A stretch of DNA of 64,000 bases from Spinellus fusiger (lineage: Eukaryota; Mucoromycota; Mucoromycetes; Mucorales; Phycomycetaceae), in NCBI GenBank assembly GCA_025094145.1, contig JALLLS010000078.1, positions 1-64,000 on the forward strand, written 5' to 3'. Positions 1 to 11,233 of this stretch are shown one piece after another; the stretch's first letter is position 1; each line of letters starts with the position of its first letter. Both the position numbers and the translations under genes were made by a program. The notes below the pieces were generated by a model. It worked only from the letters and a program-made list of their open reading frames with translations, made no database searches and was not told the DNA's origin.

Positions 1-272
1 ATCGTGTGTTGTGTCCCCGCTCCCATACCCCTTGGATTCCCTTTTGCCAGACTTTGTGCCAATACTATATTTCTTCATCCCTGCTAGAGAAAGAACTACT
101 ACAAAATCATCTCTCTAGTAGTCCTGCTGATAACCTTAGTGCCATTTATTACAGATACTTGCAAACCTTTGATTTTAATCATCGATCCATAAAAGGCAAT
201 ACGTTTTCTGTCTAAAAAGGAAGGAGATATCACCGCCTAAAAGCCAGATAGATCTCCTGGTGTGTAGATAGG
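1..272 (+). mobile_element. 3' end of an X-family TA transposon (truncated by window edge)
   Basis: The last ~125 bases match, in the same orientation, the right end of the element at 21910-22947 and, inverted, the left end of the element at 55762-57001. Shared landmarks are 'ttgcaaacctttgatttt', 'ccataaaaggcaat', 'atcaccgcctaaaagccag' and a terminus close to 'ctcctggtgtg' followed by the target TA. An open frame runs from base 6 to 215 (69 codons) and stops about 55 bases before the terminus; it may be the tail of an element-encoded protein, but I do not recognise it. The terminus read in reverse (CACACCAGGAGATCT) is exactly the left terminus of the 21910 element. Confidence 0.6.
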
Positions 273-359
273 CCATGTTTAACATTAAATAAAACACTTT
301 ACATTTGATCTAGAAGCTTCAAACTCTAGAAAACCAGTTTAACATCTTTAATGATCGAG

Positions 360-1000
360 AATAAAATAATAATAGAGTTAATATTCTGTATGGCCTCCTT
401 TAGTATCAATGACAGCCTGGCATCTGTCTGTCATACTTTGAATTTATTGTTATGCAAGTTCAATACCAACTTTTACTCACTCCTCTTCAAGTAGAACCTT
501 CAAACATTCAATATTGGTAATAGATATCCTTCTTTCTTCAATTCGTCTTTCCAAGGCATATCAGATGTGTTCAATTGGGTTTAATTATAGTATTTGTGTG
601 TGATATTAATCAAAGAACCCTAATGTGATGTCTTTTTCCATCATCTGACATAGGCCCTAGTATAACGGCTATCACTCCTGCCCAACAAAGCTGTTTCTTT
701 TTGTATTTTTCACTGAAGGCTTACTTGTGATATACAGAAAAAAATACATAATCTAACTGATTGCAGTGGCTGATAATGGTGTTTCTATATATACCCACCT
801 AGATCTTCAGCATTCTCAATTTCAGCTGATCATATGAGACAAATGGGTCCTTTTTTAATGGCCTTTTCTAGTTGTCTAAGCTCCCTCTCACTGGATTTTT
901 TTAGGGTTTTCATGAGTCTTCAGATGTAATAGTGATTCACGTTTTTTGATGTTTCTAATACTATTTTGAACTGTAGGCTATTGCATCTCAACTACGTTCA
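360..1000 (-). pseudogene. Decayed Tc1/mariner-type transposase
   Basis: Read on the minus strand, the left part translates as the C-terminal end of a Tc1-like DDE transposase: 'LERRIEERRISITN' followed by 'SMTDRCQAVIDTKGG', the usual closing block in which short helices precede a K-G-G motif. The right part (about 800-950) gives broken stretches such as 'VSYDQLKLRMLK' that resemble the N-terminal helix-turn-helix region of the same family. Several stops and frame changes separate the pieces, so this is a fossil. Terminal repeats were not identified. The family assignment is inferred from motif likeness to the better preserved copies at 45.4, 51.5 and 53.6 kb. Confidence 0.6.
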
Positions 1001-4000
1001 CGATCACAGTCAACTTAAATTCAGCCTTAGACTGGTAGTATATGCCCTATAATTTTCTATCTTTTGTTTTATTATATTCTACATGGATGTAAGTTTTTAA
1101 ATATCTATTTGAAAAATTGTGTTAGTTTAATAATATTTGGAAAGAAAAAGAGTTTTATGTAATAAAAAAAAGTATTTATTATTATTATTATTAGATTCTT
1201 GGTAAGTATTCAATTCAATTAATCGTGATTGTATATCTTAGAAATTCATAAAGTTATAATAGATAAACATTTATTCACTTGATCAATATCAATTGAATGA
1301 AGTAAGAATAAATGTGGTCACTATATTTAATATAAAAAATTAGATATAGTTATCTTAACAAAGAAGAGTACATAGTTTTCTTTTATTTATAATAAATAAA
1401 ACTGTAGTGTATAAACAAAAGTGTACCCTAAAACAATAGTATCTTATATATATAGTTTTTCTTGGAGGGAAATGTTTGCAAGCTATTATATTATACTTTA
1501 TCTACAGTAGATTATCACATATAATAAACGTATTATGAACAAAAGATTCCTCAAAAACTATACTATATTTCTGATGCACATCACATGACATATTGTGATT
1601 GCTCATTATAGTACAGTTTTAATAAAATCAAATAAAAGATTCATCTAAATTTGAAAATAAATGCTATTTTCTCTGACCTCAATATTTTTCTAAGCTAGGA
1701 TGATCTTCGTTCCAATAAGTGATATTATGAGAAGCTGTACATCTAAAACATGTTTTATTAGCCAATTTATGGAAGTTTCGAATCCTTGGATATAGTTTAT
1801 TTACCAGATCAAAGAACTTATTTTTAGTATTCTTATACATACTGAATACAGTAATCTTGAAGCATACTATGGTCACTGTCACTGGACTCTTCTTTTGATG
1901 TAAATGATAATGTCTAATAATAGAAATAATATACACATAATAGTATATAACTTGTTCTAATCAATTATCTTTCCTTTATTATTATAACTTTCTTTTTTTT
2001 TATACTTCTGATAGCTTAATATTTCACAATATGTAAAATATATATTTGTTCTTGTTTCAGCTACAGAAGATAAAAGTAATTATACTTCCTTAATACACTA
2101 GCCATATATATTCTCCACTCTATACAGACACTCTCATATGTTCTACATATTTGATTCATTATCTATTTCATGGTATTGTTTTAAATAGTATCCATTTCAA
2201 TAAAATAAAGTTATCTTTTTAATTGTTTTTCAGTAGGCTCATTTGTGGACATGTGATGAATAGAAACACTAATCCGGATAATCGGTAGAGAACAATACAA
2301 CTATTTTTAGTTCTGAGAGTACAGACTATTTACATTCTCTTGGGTAGGACAACAATGGTCCGTGGGGTTATTTCAAAAAGTGGCATCCAGAAATTCATAT
2401 ATTGTGAAAAACAGTAAGATATATTTCAAAGAAATCCAGCAATTCTTAATAATAAATAAGTAAATAAATAAGCACATTTCTTGTATTCAAGTCTTTATGA
2501 AGGTAAGCTCTTCTCTGAATAAAGACTCTTACAACATATCTCAAATTCAATAAATGGCTTCGAGAAAAAGTAGAAGAATAAGTAATATAATGCCAAATCA
2601 ATAAATACTTGAAAATCAAACAGTGGTATTATCTTTATGCTATACAACCCCTGAGATTCTATTTTGTCAATAAGTAAAAGATGGTAATACTGATGGTGTG
2701 TGTACATATGTTTGTATATTTTCCTTAAAAGAGTTGAAAAAACCCCCCCTCAACATTCAAGTCAATGCATAATAAAAAATAACATACTAGCTTAAAAGAG
2801 TTTTTATTTGTCTTTCAACACAATGTGTAGATAAAATGTCAATATTATCAATTGATTTTTATCATTATCTGTTTTTATAGAATTAGATTGATTTATTTCT
2901 TACTATTGATATTTTCAATTAATACTAATAGAACACTACTGTTAGAATCAAAGTTGGCAGATACTGGTTAGGAGTCTAAGCAGATATTCAAAGTAGACCT
3001 TAACTCCAGATACTGATATAAAGTAGCCTGCAAGAACCATTTTATCTCCTTTTTCATGGATTCTTTTTGATTTTATCTCAAGGGGTTTAAAATACTAAAA
3101 TATTTATTACTATACTCTGATACACTAGTTGTTTCTTGTGAATGCCTAAAGTACCTACTATTTGATCAATATATGAAAGCATAATATGTCAAATTGATAT
3201 GCTCTCAAAGTCTAAAAGATTGATATACTTCAAGATAAGTTGATTTAATGTATCAGTTATCAATAAACAAATACTATTTTTTGATCTCGAAAGCATTAAT
3301 ATAGAAGCACCATTCATCATGGTCTTTCTGTAGTGACTAACAATGCATAATGAAATGAATCATTGCGAGTTAGACTAGGCTGCATCTTGTACTCTTTGTC
3401 ACTAGTACCATTTCCCAGAGAGTAAGTTTGTCTTTTTCCATTATCTAATCCAATGATCATGAGCATGGGCATGAGCATGAAGCACTATGACTATTTCTCT
3501 TATTTATTGATTCCGTTTAATAAAGCTTGTGATGGTCACTCTACAGCCCTTTTTTTTTCTTTTAATCTTTGCCCTGAATTCCACATTTTAAACCCCCCTC
3601 ACCTCCCCTAATTCTCTTCTATGGCATTTTTATCCTTACTCTCTAACATTTCCATTCAATACAATTCAATTCAATTCAATTCAATACAATACAATACAAT
3701 ACATAATACTGTTTCTTATTAAGGCATTACTCGTGACAGCAAAAGTGATACCCCTCAACTACTATTTTTTATAAGTAGTTATAGGTAATCCTCACAGTAT
3801 TTAGTGTGACCTCTTTTTATTCATTGTATTGACTACTCTCAATGTATATGAATTCCATACAATACAATGCTCAATTGATCTTCCATCAGAAAATAATCCT
3901 TTGATGGATACCATGGACACTCTATATACTCTATCTATTTTATACCGGGCAACACGTCATGGTTTGTTGATCCCATAGAAGAAACTCAGAGGCTGTGCTA

Positions 4001-4856
4001 CTTACTACTCTGCTATGCTTGAGCATTCTTACATCAAACTGTCTTTCACTTCGGAGATGAGAAATAGAACAAAAAGTCCCGAGAACTCTGTCTGCCATTT
4101 TCCACGGAGGCTTGTGATCTATTACTTATTGCTATTGTTTATTATTTGATATGTTTTAAACACTTCCATACAAATACAATGGTATTTGTATGGGTAGTCA
4201 TGCCATTCGCACTGTCAATAGCTCCCTCCAGTGTCTATTATAGTTCTTTCCTGCTAGCGTCGTGAGTAAAACAGCAATAATAAAACAGCACTTTCTGCCA
4301 AGATTGCAGAATTTCATTTTACTTCCCCTTCCTTTTCCCCTTGAGTTCTCCTTGTAAACCATGACGAATCAAACCTTTGAGTGGTGACACCGCATGTAGC
4401 CGTAGAAAACCCCGTTTCCCTGATAATTCATAGTGCAATACAAATCCTCCCTGACTCTTTTCTTCTTCCACTCACCCATTTGTCTATTTGTTTATTTGTT
4501 TATTTGTTTATTTGTCTACTATTTGTCTATTTGCTTACTGAAGCACTCAACGCACTCCACGCACTCCGCGCACTCCACGCACTCTCTTGGCCTTATTATT
4601 ATTACTATTATCTCCACGCTTATCTCCACGCCTATCTCTACCCACACCAATTCCTTTATAAAATTACTCGTCTTTCCACTCTTCCACCCAAATTATTTTC
4701 TTTACTCTCTTTCTTACTCTTACTCTTACTCTTTCTTCTTCTTAGGCTCTATTTATTCTATGACACTGTCTAGTTATTGACTAGATTGGACAAACAAGCT
4801 ATTCTTATACTCTGTTACTGTGGTCCTACTCTATTCATACTTGTATTGATTTTACT
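1001..4856. other. AT-rich gene-free region
   Basis: No supported gene is visible. Open frames here are short and of skewed composition. A minus-strand frame at 1679-1936 (85 codons, with a few Cys and His) could be another decayed transposon protein but is not recognisable. The last 500 bases are increasingly C+T-rich (TTTATTTGT and CTCCACGCA repeats near 4480-4590) and probably form the promoter and 5' leader of the Zds-like gene at 4857. Confidence 0.5.
3655..3705. repeat. Pentanucleotide microsatellite (CAATT/CAATA)n
   Basis: About ten consecutive 5-bp units alternating between 'caatt' and 'caata' are visible directly in the sequence. Confidence 0.85.
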
Positions 4857-7085
4857 ATGAACCCTCAAGATGACCTTCATCTCTCTCATTCCGCCTCTTC
4901 AACAGCTTTTGTATGTGATACTCTGGAGTTGCCTACACTAGAAATAGACATCCCACAGGAACTACTACAGCCTGAAGAACCCCACCACAGCCCAATGACA
5001 ACGGCAGGACTCAACCGCGCCCTTGCTCTTCCTGCCTCCCTCCTGGACGACATCACACCGGGAGAAACCTGCACCAAAGTCATCAATATTGCCACCGTAA
5101 ATCCCTCCCATTTATTCTGGTAAAGTCGCAAGTGACCTCTATCAAGGTTGACCCTTCTTTAGGGTTCCAGCCTCTCAGCATCCTGAAATCGCACCCGCAG
5201 AATTCGAAAAATATCTCCAGAGCCATGGGTCTTCGCTTAAAACACGATCTCAAGTCAAGAGGCGTAAGTCCATTCTTTCCATGTCTTTCACAGTAACGGA
5301 GGAAGGCTACGAAAGAGACAAGGCGTTGGCTGTCCTTGAGTCTACAGACACTCAGCCCAGACACGACCCTCTGTCAGACCTCACCTACCTAACACCCACA
5401 GAGGAATCCCTATCAGCGCAAAGAAAGAGTGGACTACGCAGGAGTATCAGTCTACAACTTCCCAACACTCTAGGTACATTGTAAAGATGTGTCTGTGGAT
5501 GTTACTGATACCTATGACCACAGATCTCCCTCCTTTTCTTATCTTTGACCGCCATTCCTCCTCACTGGATACCTCACCCGTGCTTGTTCCAAAGGCAGAA
5601 AGACCTCTGTTTAGAAGAGGAGCAAGAACAAGATTCCAACGCAACCCTTCACTCACTTCTCTCTCCACCCCCATTCGTATCAATAACACAACAAAGACAT
5701 GGTATAATTATCGAAGGAGTGATCCTGAATACCCACTCATGGATCGTCTAGAGGCACCCCTGGATGAAGGTGTGATATTACAGGACAGACCAGTATCTCT
5801 TGATGAACCCAGTCTTAGGCACAGGAGAGAAGAAGAGAAGGAAGAGAAGGAAGAGAAGGAAGCAGAGGAAGCAGAGGAAGAAGAGGAAGAAGAGGAAGAA
5901 GAGGAAGAAGAGGAAGAAGAGGAAGAAGAGGAGAGAGACAGCAAGAAACAAGTCTTGACAGAAAAAGAGATAGAAAAGATAGAGGAAGCTGTGACGCCCA
6001 TGCCTAATGCTCGGGCACTCCATGTGTCTCCCAACATGAGCACTCGAGAGACGGAAGTGCAGGCATTTCCCGCCCCAGACAGTAAAAACATCTCTTCTTT
6101 ACCTACAACAGCACCCACAGCACCCACGATCCGTGAGCGTAAATCCTCTTGGTCCTGGGCCTTTTGGACAGAAGACAAGGCCAAGAAAAAGTTAGCAGAA
6201 GGAGGAAAGACAGAAGGAGTGGGTCATGGAGAAAAGTCTTCTATCTTGGTGGAGAGACCAGCACGTATTAGTAGCAGTGCTGGCCTTGTGAATAAAAACA
6301 CTGTGAATACAAGTCCTGCTCTTGCTCCTTCTACGCCTGTCATTACCAGCAGCTCAAGTCCTGCTCCTTCTACGCCCCCTAAACGCTTCGGTCTCTCTTC
6401 TCTCTTCTCAAAGAAACCTACTCCTAAAACCACAGAACTCACAAAAGTATCAGTACCTCCCAAAGACTTTCAGCTCAACAAAATTAATCATAGCAGACTG
6501 CCTATCCATGTCGAGCGGGCTGTTTATCGTCTCTCTCATAGCAAACTAGCCAGCCCACGACGCCCACTCCAGGAACAAGTGTTAATCTCTAATCTAATGT
6601 TTTGGTATCTCTCTATCATCAGTGCACAGCAACAAGGAATTCAGACCCACCATGACCAGGCAGCAGAAAGTGCATATGAGGCAGAACAGGCCCTCAAGGC
6701 ACGTCGTATTCTAGCCGCTAGTAAAAAGAAGAAGAAGCATCTTGTTCGAAAGGAACAGCCACAGAAACCATTACCACCCCAACCTCCCGCCAAGTCTAGT
6801 CCACGCAAAGAGGGTGCTACTACTCTTCAGTCTTTTATGAATGGACAGTCCAAGGAATCCACTGGATTTGTTGTACCAGAAAACTACCTTCGTCCTCAAC
6901 AAAGACACTCCTCTTCTATAGGCACAGGGTCTGAAAGAGACAGTGATAGCTCATCAGAGGAAGAGGAAGAAGAGGAGAAAACACATCTTGGTAAATCCCA
7001 TCTGAATAAGCAGAACACACACACTAAGCAAAAAATGTCTGATAAAGAAGATGATATGCCATTAGGATTGTATAGAAATCCATAA
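4857..7085 (+). CDS. Zds1/Zds2 C-terminal domain protein
   Basis: Three exons (4857-5119, 5163-5473, 5524-7085) joined across 43- and 50-bp GT-AG introns give 711 residues. The diagnostic block lies near residues 513-557: 'RLPIHVERAVYRLSHSKLA' followed by 'PRRPLQEQVLISNLMFWYL', the conserved Zds C-terminal motif. A second conserved block, 'HPEIAPAEFEKYL', is created by the exon 1-exon 2 junction, which supports that splice. Residues ~292-328 are an almost pure glutamate tract encoded by GAA/GAG repeats; most of the rest is Ser/Pro-rich and predicted disordered. In yeasts, Zds proteins bind PP2A-Cdc55 and control mitotic exit, polarity and cell-wall integrity; the same role here is inference. 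The ATG at 4857 is the first in frame and follows a long C+T-rich leader. Confidence 0.88.
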
Positions 7086-7553
7086 AAAAAACCCCCTATT
7101 CTCTTGTGCATTCTATGTGTTTTTCTTTTCTTTTTGTTGTTGTTGTTGTGTTTTTTTTTCGCAATATATGTCTATATTTGTGTGTGTATGCATGGATTCA
7201 TACTTTATAGCACGAGAGGTGAGTTAGGAAATAAGGAAAATAAAGGCCACTAGCCAAGGACCTACTTTTTTAGATCAAATAAATATCAAGTATTTGTTCT
7301 TCTTGGAGTATATTTTGTAAGCAAACCTTATGCATAAAGAACGAAATGCACTTGCATAGTAAGGAGTATAGGTGAGCTATACTCTTGTTGTTAACCCAAT
7401 CAGCATTCATATAGTATAAGATATTATCAAAATATAGGTTGATTTCTCTGTCTATTTTTTATTTTTTTTATTGAAGATAAAAAGCCACATAGTAAAAAGA
7501 TCAAAAAGTGGTCTTTTTTCTTTTTCTTTTTTTCTCTCTCTCTTTTATATATA
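7086..7553. other. Intergenic spacer between Zds-like and RIO1 genes
   Basis: T-rich and low-complexity (GTT repeats near 7136, CT-rich run 7518-7548 just before the RIO1 start). It likely holds the 3' end of the first gene and the pyrimidine-rich promoter of RIO1. No gene seen. Confidence 0.5.
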
Positions 7554-9776
7554 ATGACAATAGAAACAACAGTCGACCCACCTACGCCCAATCCTACCAC
7601 TGAAAAAGTGTCAGCTACAGAAACAACAGACCCTAGTGTGTTGGCAGTAGTAGAGGAGGAAGAGGAAGACTATGACGATTATGACGATTATCTCGATGAC
7701 GAACTCAACGACACAGATTTATGGGACAGTGCTTCTGGAGGTGAGGCTGCTATAGAACACATCCGCCCATGTTCTCTCTCTCTCTCTAGAGAATAGTGAG
7801 TTCATATCACTGACAGATAAGTAGACTTTACCAAACAGTACAACCGACTACGCCAACAGGTTGCTCCTGTCACAAAGTCCAATATCACCTCCATTGCCCC
7901 TACTCCTGCCGCTAATACAAAAAAAGTCACTACAAAAGAAGAGGTGGCTGTTAAGAAACAAATGCTAGAGAGTCAAATCGAGAGTCTTGGTAAATATGCA
8001 AGTCGTATTCAAGTCCTTGCCTATGAGCCTTCACGCCTCTCTACTTCTGTGACCAATGACATTAAATTAAGCAGTAAAAAAGCCAGTGGTGATAAGTAAG
8101 AAAAGGCCTTTTTTCTTTCTTTCTGATGCTTATAGTCTATCATTAGAACTACACAGAAAGACAAGTCAGACCGTGCTACAGTAGAACAAGTATTAGATCC
8201 AAGAACCCGTATCATTCTCTTTAAAATGTTAAACAAGGGAATCTTTTATGAGATCAATGGGTGCATTAGTACAGGCAAAGAAGTAAGCAAGACACCTTCA
8301 GCAGAGTAAGATGGCCCACTCATTCTTATTCTCAAAGGCCAATGTGTACCATGCAGCCACAGAAGAGGGTCTTCACAGAGCCATTAAAGTGTACAAGACC
8401 TCTGTATTGACCTTCAAGGACCGTGATCGTTATGTGACAGGTGAATACCGTTTCCGTCATGGCTACAGTAAATCCAACCCAAGAAAGATGGTCAAGGTGT
8501 GGGCAGAGAAGGAGATGCGCAATTTGAAGCGTATCAAGGCAGCAGGCATTCCTTCTCCCGAAGCAATGGTGTTGCGTATGCATGTCTTGGTGATGGAGTT
8601 CTTGGGAGACAAGAATGGCTGGTAAGGAGTGTCTTGTGTTGGCTTCTGTCTTTTTTATTCATTGTAACCTATTCTTCAGGGCCTATCCTAGACTCAAGGA
8701 TGCTCAGATTGAGTCTTCAAAATATGCTACCCTTTACTACCAATTGATTAAGAATGTCCGTACAATGTATCAAGTGTGTCGGTTGGTGCATGCTGATTTG
8801 AGTGAATATAACTTGCTGTAAGTGTGTTGGTAGATTGATAGGGTGTGGTGTCTACTGTAGAAGTGTATTCATAGCATCCCTTTCTTTTCTCATTTCTTAT
8901 TTCTTATTCATAGGTACCATAAGGGGCTCTTGTATATTATCGATGTGTCACAATCTGTGGAGCACGACCACCCTCATGCTTCTGAGTTCTTGAGAAAGGA
9001 TCTCTCCAATGTCACAGATTACTTCTCCAAGCGTGGTGTTCGTGTGATGAGTCTTATGGATCTCTTTTCCTTTGTCACCAATGCCAGCTTCAGCAATGAG
9101 GAGAGTGTAGTAGACAGTGAATTAGAAAAGGCAAGTCGTGTTCTGTTAGAAGATGGAGTGAGGCTAATGAGAACCAACAGATCCAAATCAGAATAAGCAC
9201 TGAGCCAGAAGAGAGAAACCGCATGGAAGAAGAGATCTTCATGCGTTCTTATATTCCCCAGACACTAGAGCAAGTCATTGATGTAGAAAGAGACACGCTT
9301 CTAATTGCAGAAGGAGAAGGCAAAGATGTAAGGGGTGGGACTGTATTTCAATAGCTGATCTTCTATTGTAGTTAGTGTATGCCAATCTATTAGGCAAATC
9401 TAATTTCAAATCTAATGAAGGATCCATGACTGTGAGTGACAGACTTCAAAAGATGAGTCTTCAAAAGACAGCAGCTTCAACCGCTAAGAAAGAGGCAAAG
9501 AGAGAAGGGGAAGAAGAGGAAGAGGAAGATTCCAATGCCACTGACAGTGATGATGACAGCAACGATGACAGTGACGATGACAGCAACGATGACAGCGACA
9601 ATGAAGATTCACAGCGTCAACCTAGAACTCCCAAGGGCAAAAAGAATGAAGACAAGGATGATAAGAAAGAAAGAAAGAAAAAGGCAAAAGAAGAAGCAAG
9701 AGAAAAGAGAAAGCATAAACTCCCAAAGGCAGAAAAGAAGCGCAAGATTAAAGTCAGTCGTAACAAGAAGAAATAA
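7554..9776 (+). CDS. RIO1: RIO1-type atypical serine kinase/ATPase
   Basis: Eight exons are proposed: 7554-7740, 7825-8095, 8147-8282, 8338-8621, 8680-8817, 8914-9157, 9205-9327, 9372-9776 (595 residues). The RIO1 hallmarks are all present: nucleotide-binding loop 'STGKEANVYHA' (rebuilt across the 8283-8337 intron), '[17 protein letters not shown]', catalytic loop '[12 protein letters not shown]', metal-binding '[13 protein letters not shown]', and the C-terminal '[13 protein letters not shown]'. RIO1 acts in late cytoplasmic 40S maturation (20S pre-rRNA processing and release of assembly factors). The N-terminus is acidic (Glu/Asp/Tyr tract) and the tail has alternating [10 protein letters not shown] repeats then a Lys-rich end, as in other fungal RIO1 proteins. 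The least certain junction is 9158-9204 (47 bp, acceptor CTGAG); an in-frame alternative acceptor at 9180 would need a 23-bp intron and is unlikely. Confidence 0.93.
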
Positions 9777-10117
9777 AATCCCACTGTAGATATATTACCA
9801 TTGTATATACTAGATATACATACTAGATATGTCTGTAGGCACTCTCACACCAATAGATCCATATGAATTTCCATTCTTACTCTCTCCATTTCTATATTCT
9901 TATGGTAGGATTTGCACAGATCCACAGCACAAAATCCCTATCTTTCTTGCTTTTTTTTTCCTCCCCACCCCCATGGCATTCATTCTCCGACCAACACGAA
10001 AGCCACCGAAATTCATCTCACACCCATATCAAAATTTATTCCTCTTGGTTTGCCTCTAATGAGACTCATTGTCTTTTCACCTCTTTCTCCCTTTTTCTAT
10101 CTATCTCCTAGTACAGA
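9777..10117. other. Spacer/leader upstream of Dr1
   Basis: C+T-rich sequence between RIO1 and Dr1. Overlapping open frames of 69-82 codons occur in it, but their composition follows the C+T bias and they match no family I know. It is best read as promoter plus 5' leader of the Dr1 gene. Confidence 0.5.
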
Positions 10118-10712
10118 ATGAGCGATAATGAACGTTCTGGACCAACAGGGGATGACGAACTGTCTCTGCCTAAAGGTGAGAAATCCAACTACACAGAAAA
10201 AAACAAACAAAAACAATGGCACTCATCACACTACACTCACAGCCACCGTCCAAAAGCTTATTAATGAGATGATGCCCGATGATGTTATCTGTGCAAAAGA
10301 CACACGCGACCTTCTTATAGACTGCTGTGTTGGTAGGTTAGCCCCTACACTACTTGTTCACTTAATAGCCAGAGTTTATCCACTTGATTGCTTCTGAAGC
10401 CAATGAGATTTGTGAGAAGGAGACAAAAAAGACCATCGCAGGTGAACATGTAGTGTCTGCTCTTCAGGCACTTGGATTTGAAGACTACATTGAAGAAGTA
10501 GACGAGGTATTTAAAGAACATAAAAAGCAACAAAAGGTATGTAGAAGAAGGAGGTCTGCTGTATAAAGTGGACTTATGGTGTCTATGAATAGGACCGAGA
10601 CAAGAAGAGCACACGGTTAGAGAACACTGGTATATCAGAAGAAGAGCTGTTGAGACAGCAAGAACTGTTATTTGCCCAGTCACGCCTCAAGTTCGAAGCA
10701 CAGCAGCAATAA
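10118..10712 (+). CDS. NC2-beta / Dr1 histone-fold transcription repressor
   Basis: Four exons (10118-10175, 10243-10332, 10373-10536, 10593-10712) with 67-, 40- and 56-bp introns give 143 residues, normal for the family. Spliced sequence reads 'ATVQKLINEMMPDDVICA', then 'KDTRDLLIDCCVEFIHLI', then 'SEANEICEKETKKTIAGE' and 'HVVSALQALGFEDYIEEV', which is the NF-Y-type histone fold of Dr1 almost residue for residue. The C-terminal helix is Gln-rich (ending QQQ), also typical. Dr1 pairs with NC2-alpha/DRAP1, binds TBP on promoter DNA and blocks TFIIA/TFIIB entry. The partner gene is not in the window. The first exon encodes only a short acidic N-terminus, so the ATG at 10118 is the natural start. 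Confidence 0.95.
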
Positions 10713-10855
10713 GCAAGCCTCTCCTTCATACGCACCCATTCTCTTTCTTTTTTCTTTTTTTTTCCGTTGTTGATCCCTTTAGTCTCTCTCTCTCTCTTTC
10801 TCTCTTTCATTCTTTTGTATTGTCACTATAAATACTCTGTACAGCCCAACTCCTG

Positions 10856-10990
10856 ATGTTATTGGTGTTGTGTTTCTTAATGACTTTCTTTTGGGCTGAT
10901 TCCTTGAAAGACGTGTGTGATAGAAAGATGGAAAGTACTGTGGAAGTGACTACTAAGACTGCTAAGCATGTACTCAATGGTATCGTATAG
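10856..10990 (+). CDS. Candidate 44-residue hydrophobic small ORF (unrecognised)
   Basis: An ATG at 10856 opens a 44-codon frame whose first ~15 residues are strongly hydrophobic (MLLVLCFLMTFFWA) followed by a charged helix-like stretch (KDVCDRKMESTVEVTTKTAK). It could be a signal-anchored microprotein or the first exon of a longer gene: a donor-like GTATCG at 10979 and an acceptor TTAATTAG at 11097 would splice in frame to another short open stretch beginning near 11098. It is not recognised as the missing N-terminus of the PRMT downstream. Low confidence; it is too short to judge by eye. Confidence 0.25.
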   Translation: MLLVLCFLMTFFWADSLKDVCDRKMESTVEVTTKTAKHVLNGIV

Positions 10991-11055
10991 GCTAGATAGA
11001 CTGGGTAGACTGGATAGACTGAATAGACCGGATAGACTGGGTAGACCGAATAAAC
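10990..11055. repeat. Short tandem repeat (TAGACTGGG/A)n
   Basis: Seven or so imperfect 9-bp units of 'tagactggg' / 'tagactgga' / 'tagaccgga' lie between the small ORF and the PRMT gene. A minus-strand frame over them reads as repeated Tyr-Pro-Val and is an artefact of the repeat. Confidence 0.8.
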
Positions 11056-11233
11056 TATAAGCTGGATAATGGCCATGTCCTTACACTGTTAATTAGGCAC
11101 AATGTCCATCCCAGTAAGATATATTTATAACACACTAGACTACACTACTGACTTCACTCTACCACATCACCAAATTTTTTACTGTTAAAATTCCACTAGG
11201 ACTGCTATTGTGTTATTTGCTGCCTTTCTTTCC

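Noticed and set aside
5708..6184. Minus-strand serine-rich frame inside the Zds-like gene
   Set aside because: Antisense of the glutamate tract and flanks of a gene with clear domain evidence.
9158..9180. 23-bp intron in RIO1 giving an in-frame insert (IQIRIST...)
   Set aside because: All other introns found are 40 bp or longer; a 47-bp intron to 9204 also keeps the frame.
10807..11076. Minus-strand frame with Tyr-Pro-Val repeats
   Set aside because: Artefact of the TAGACTGGG tandem repeat.
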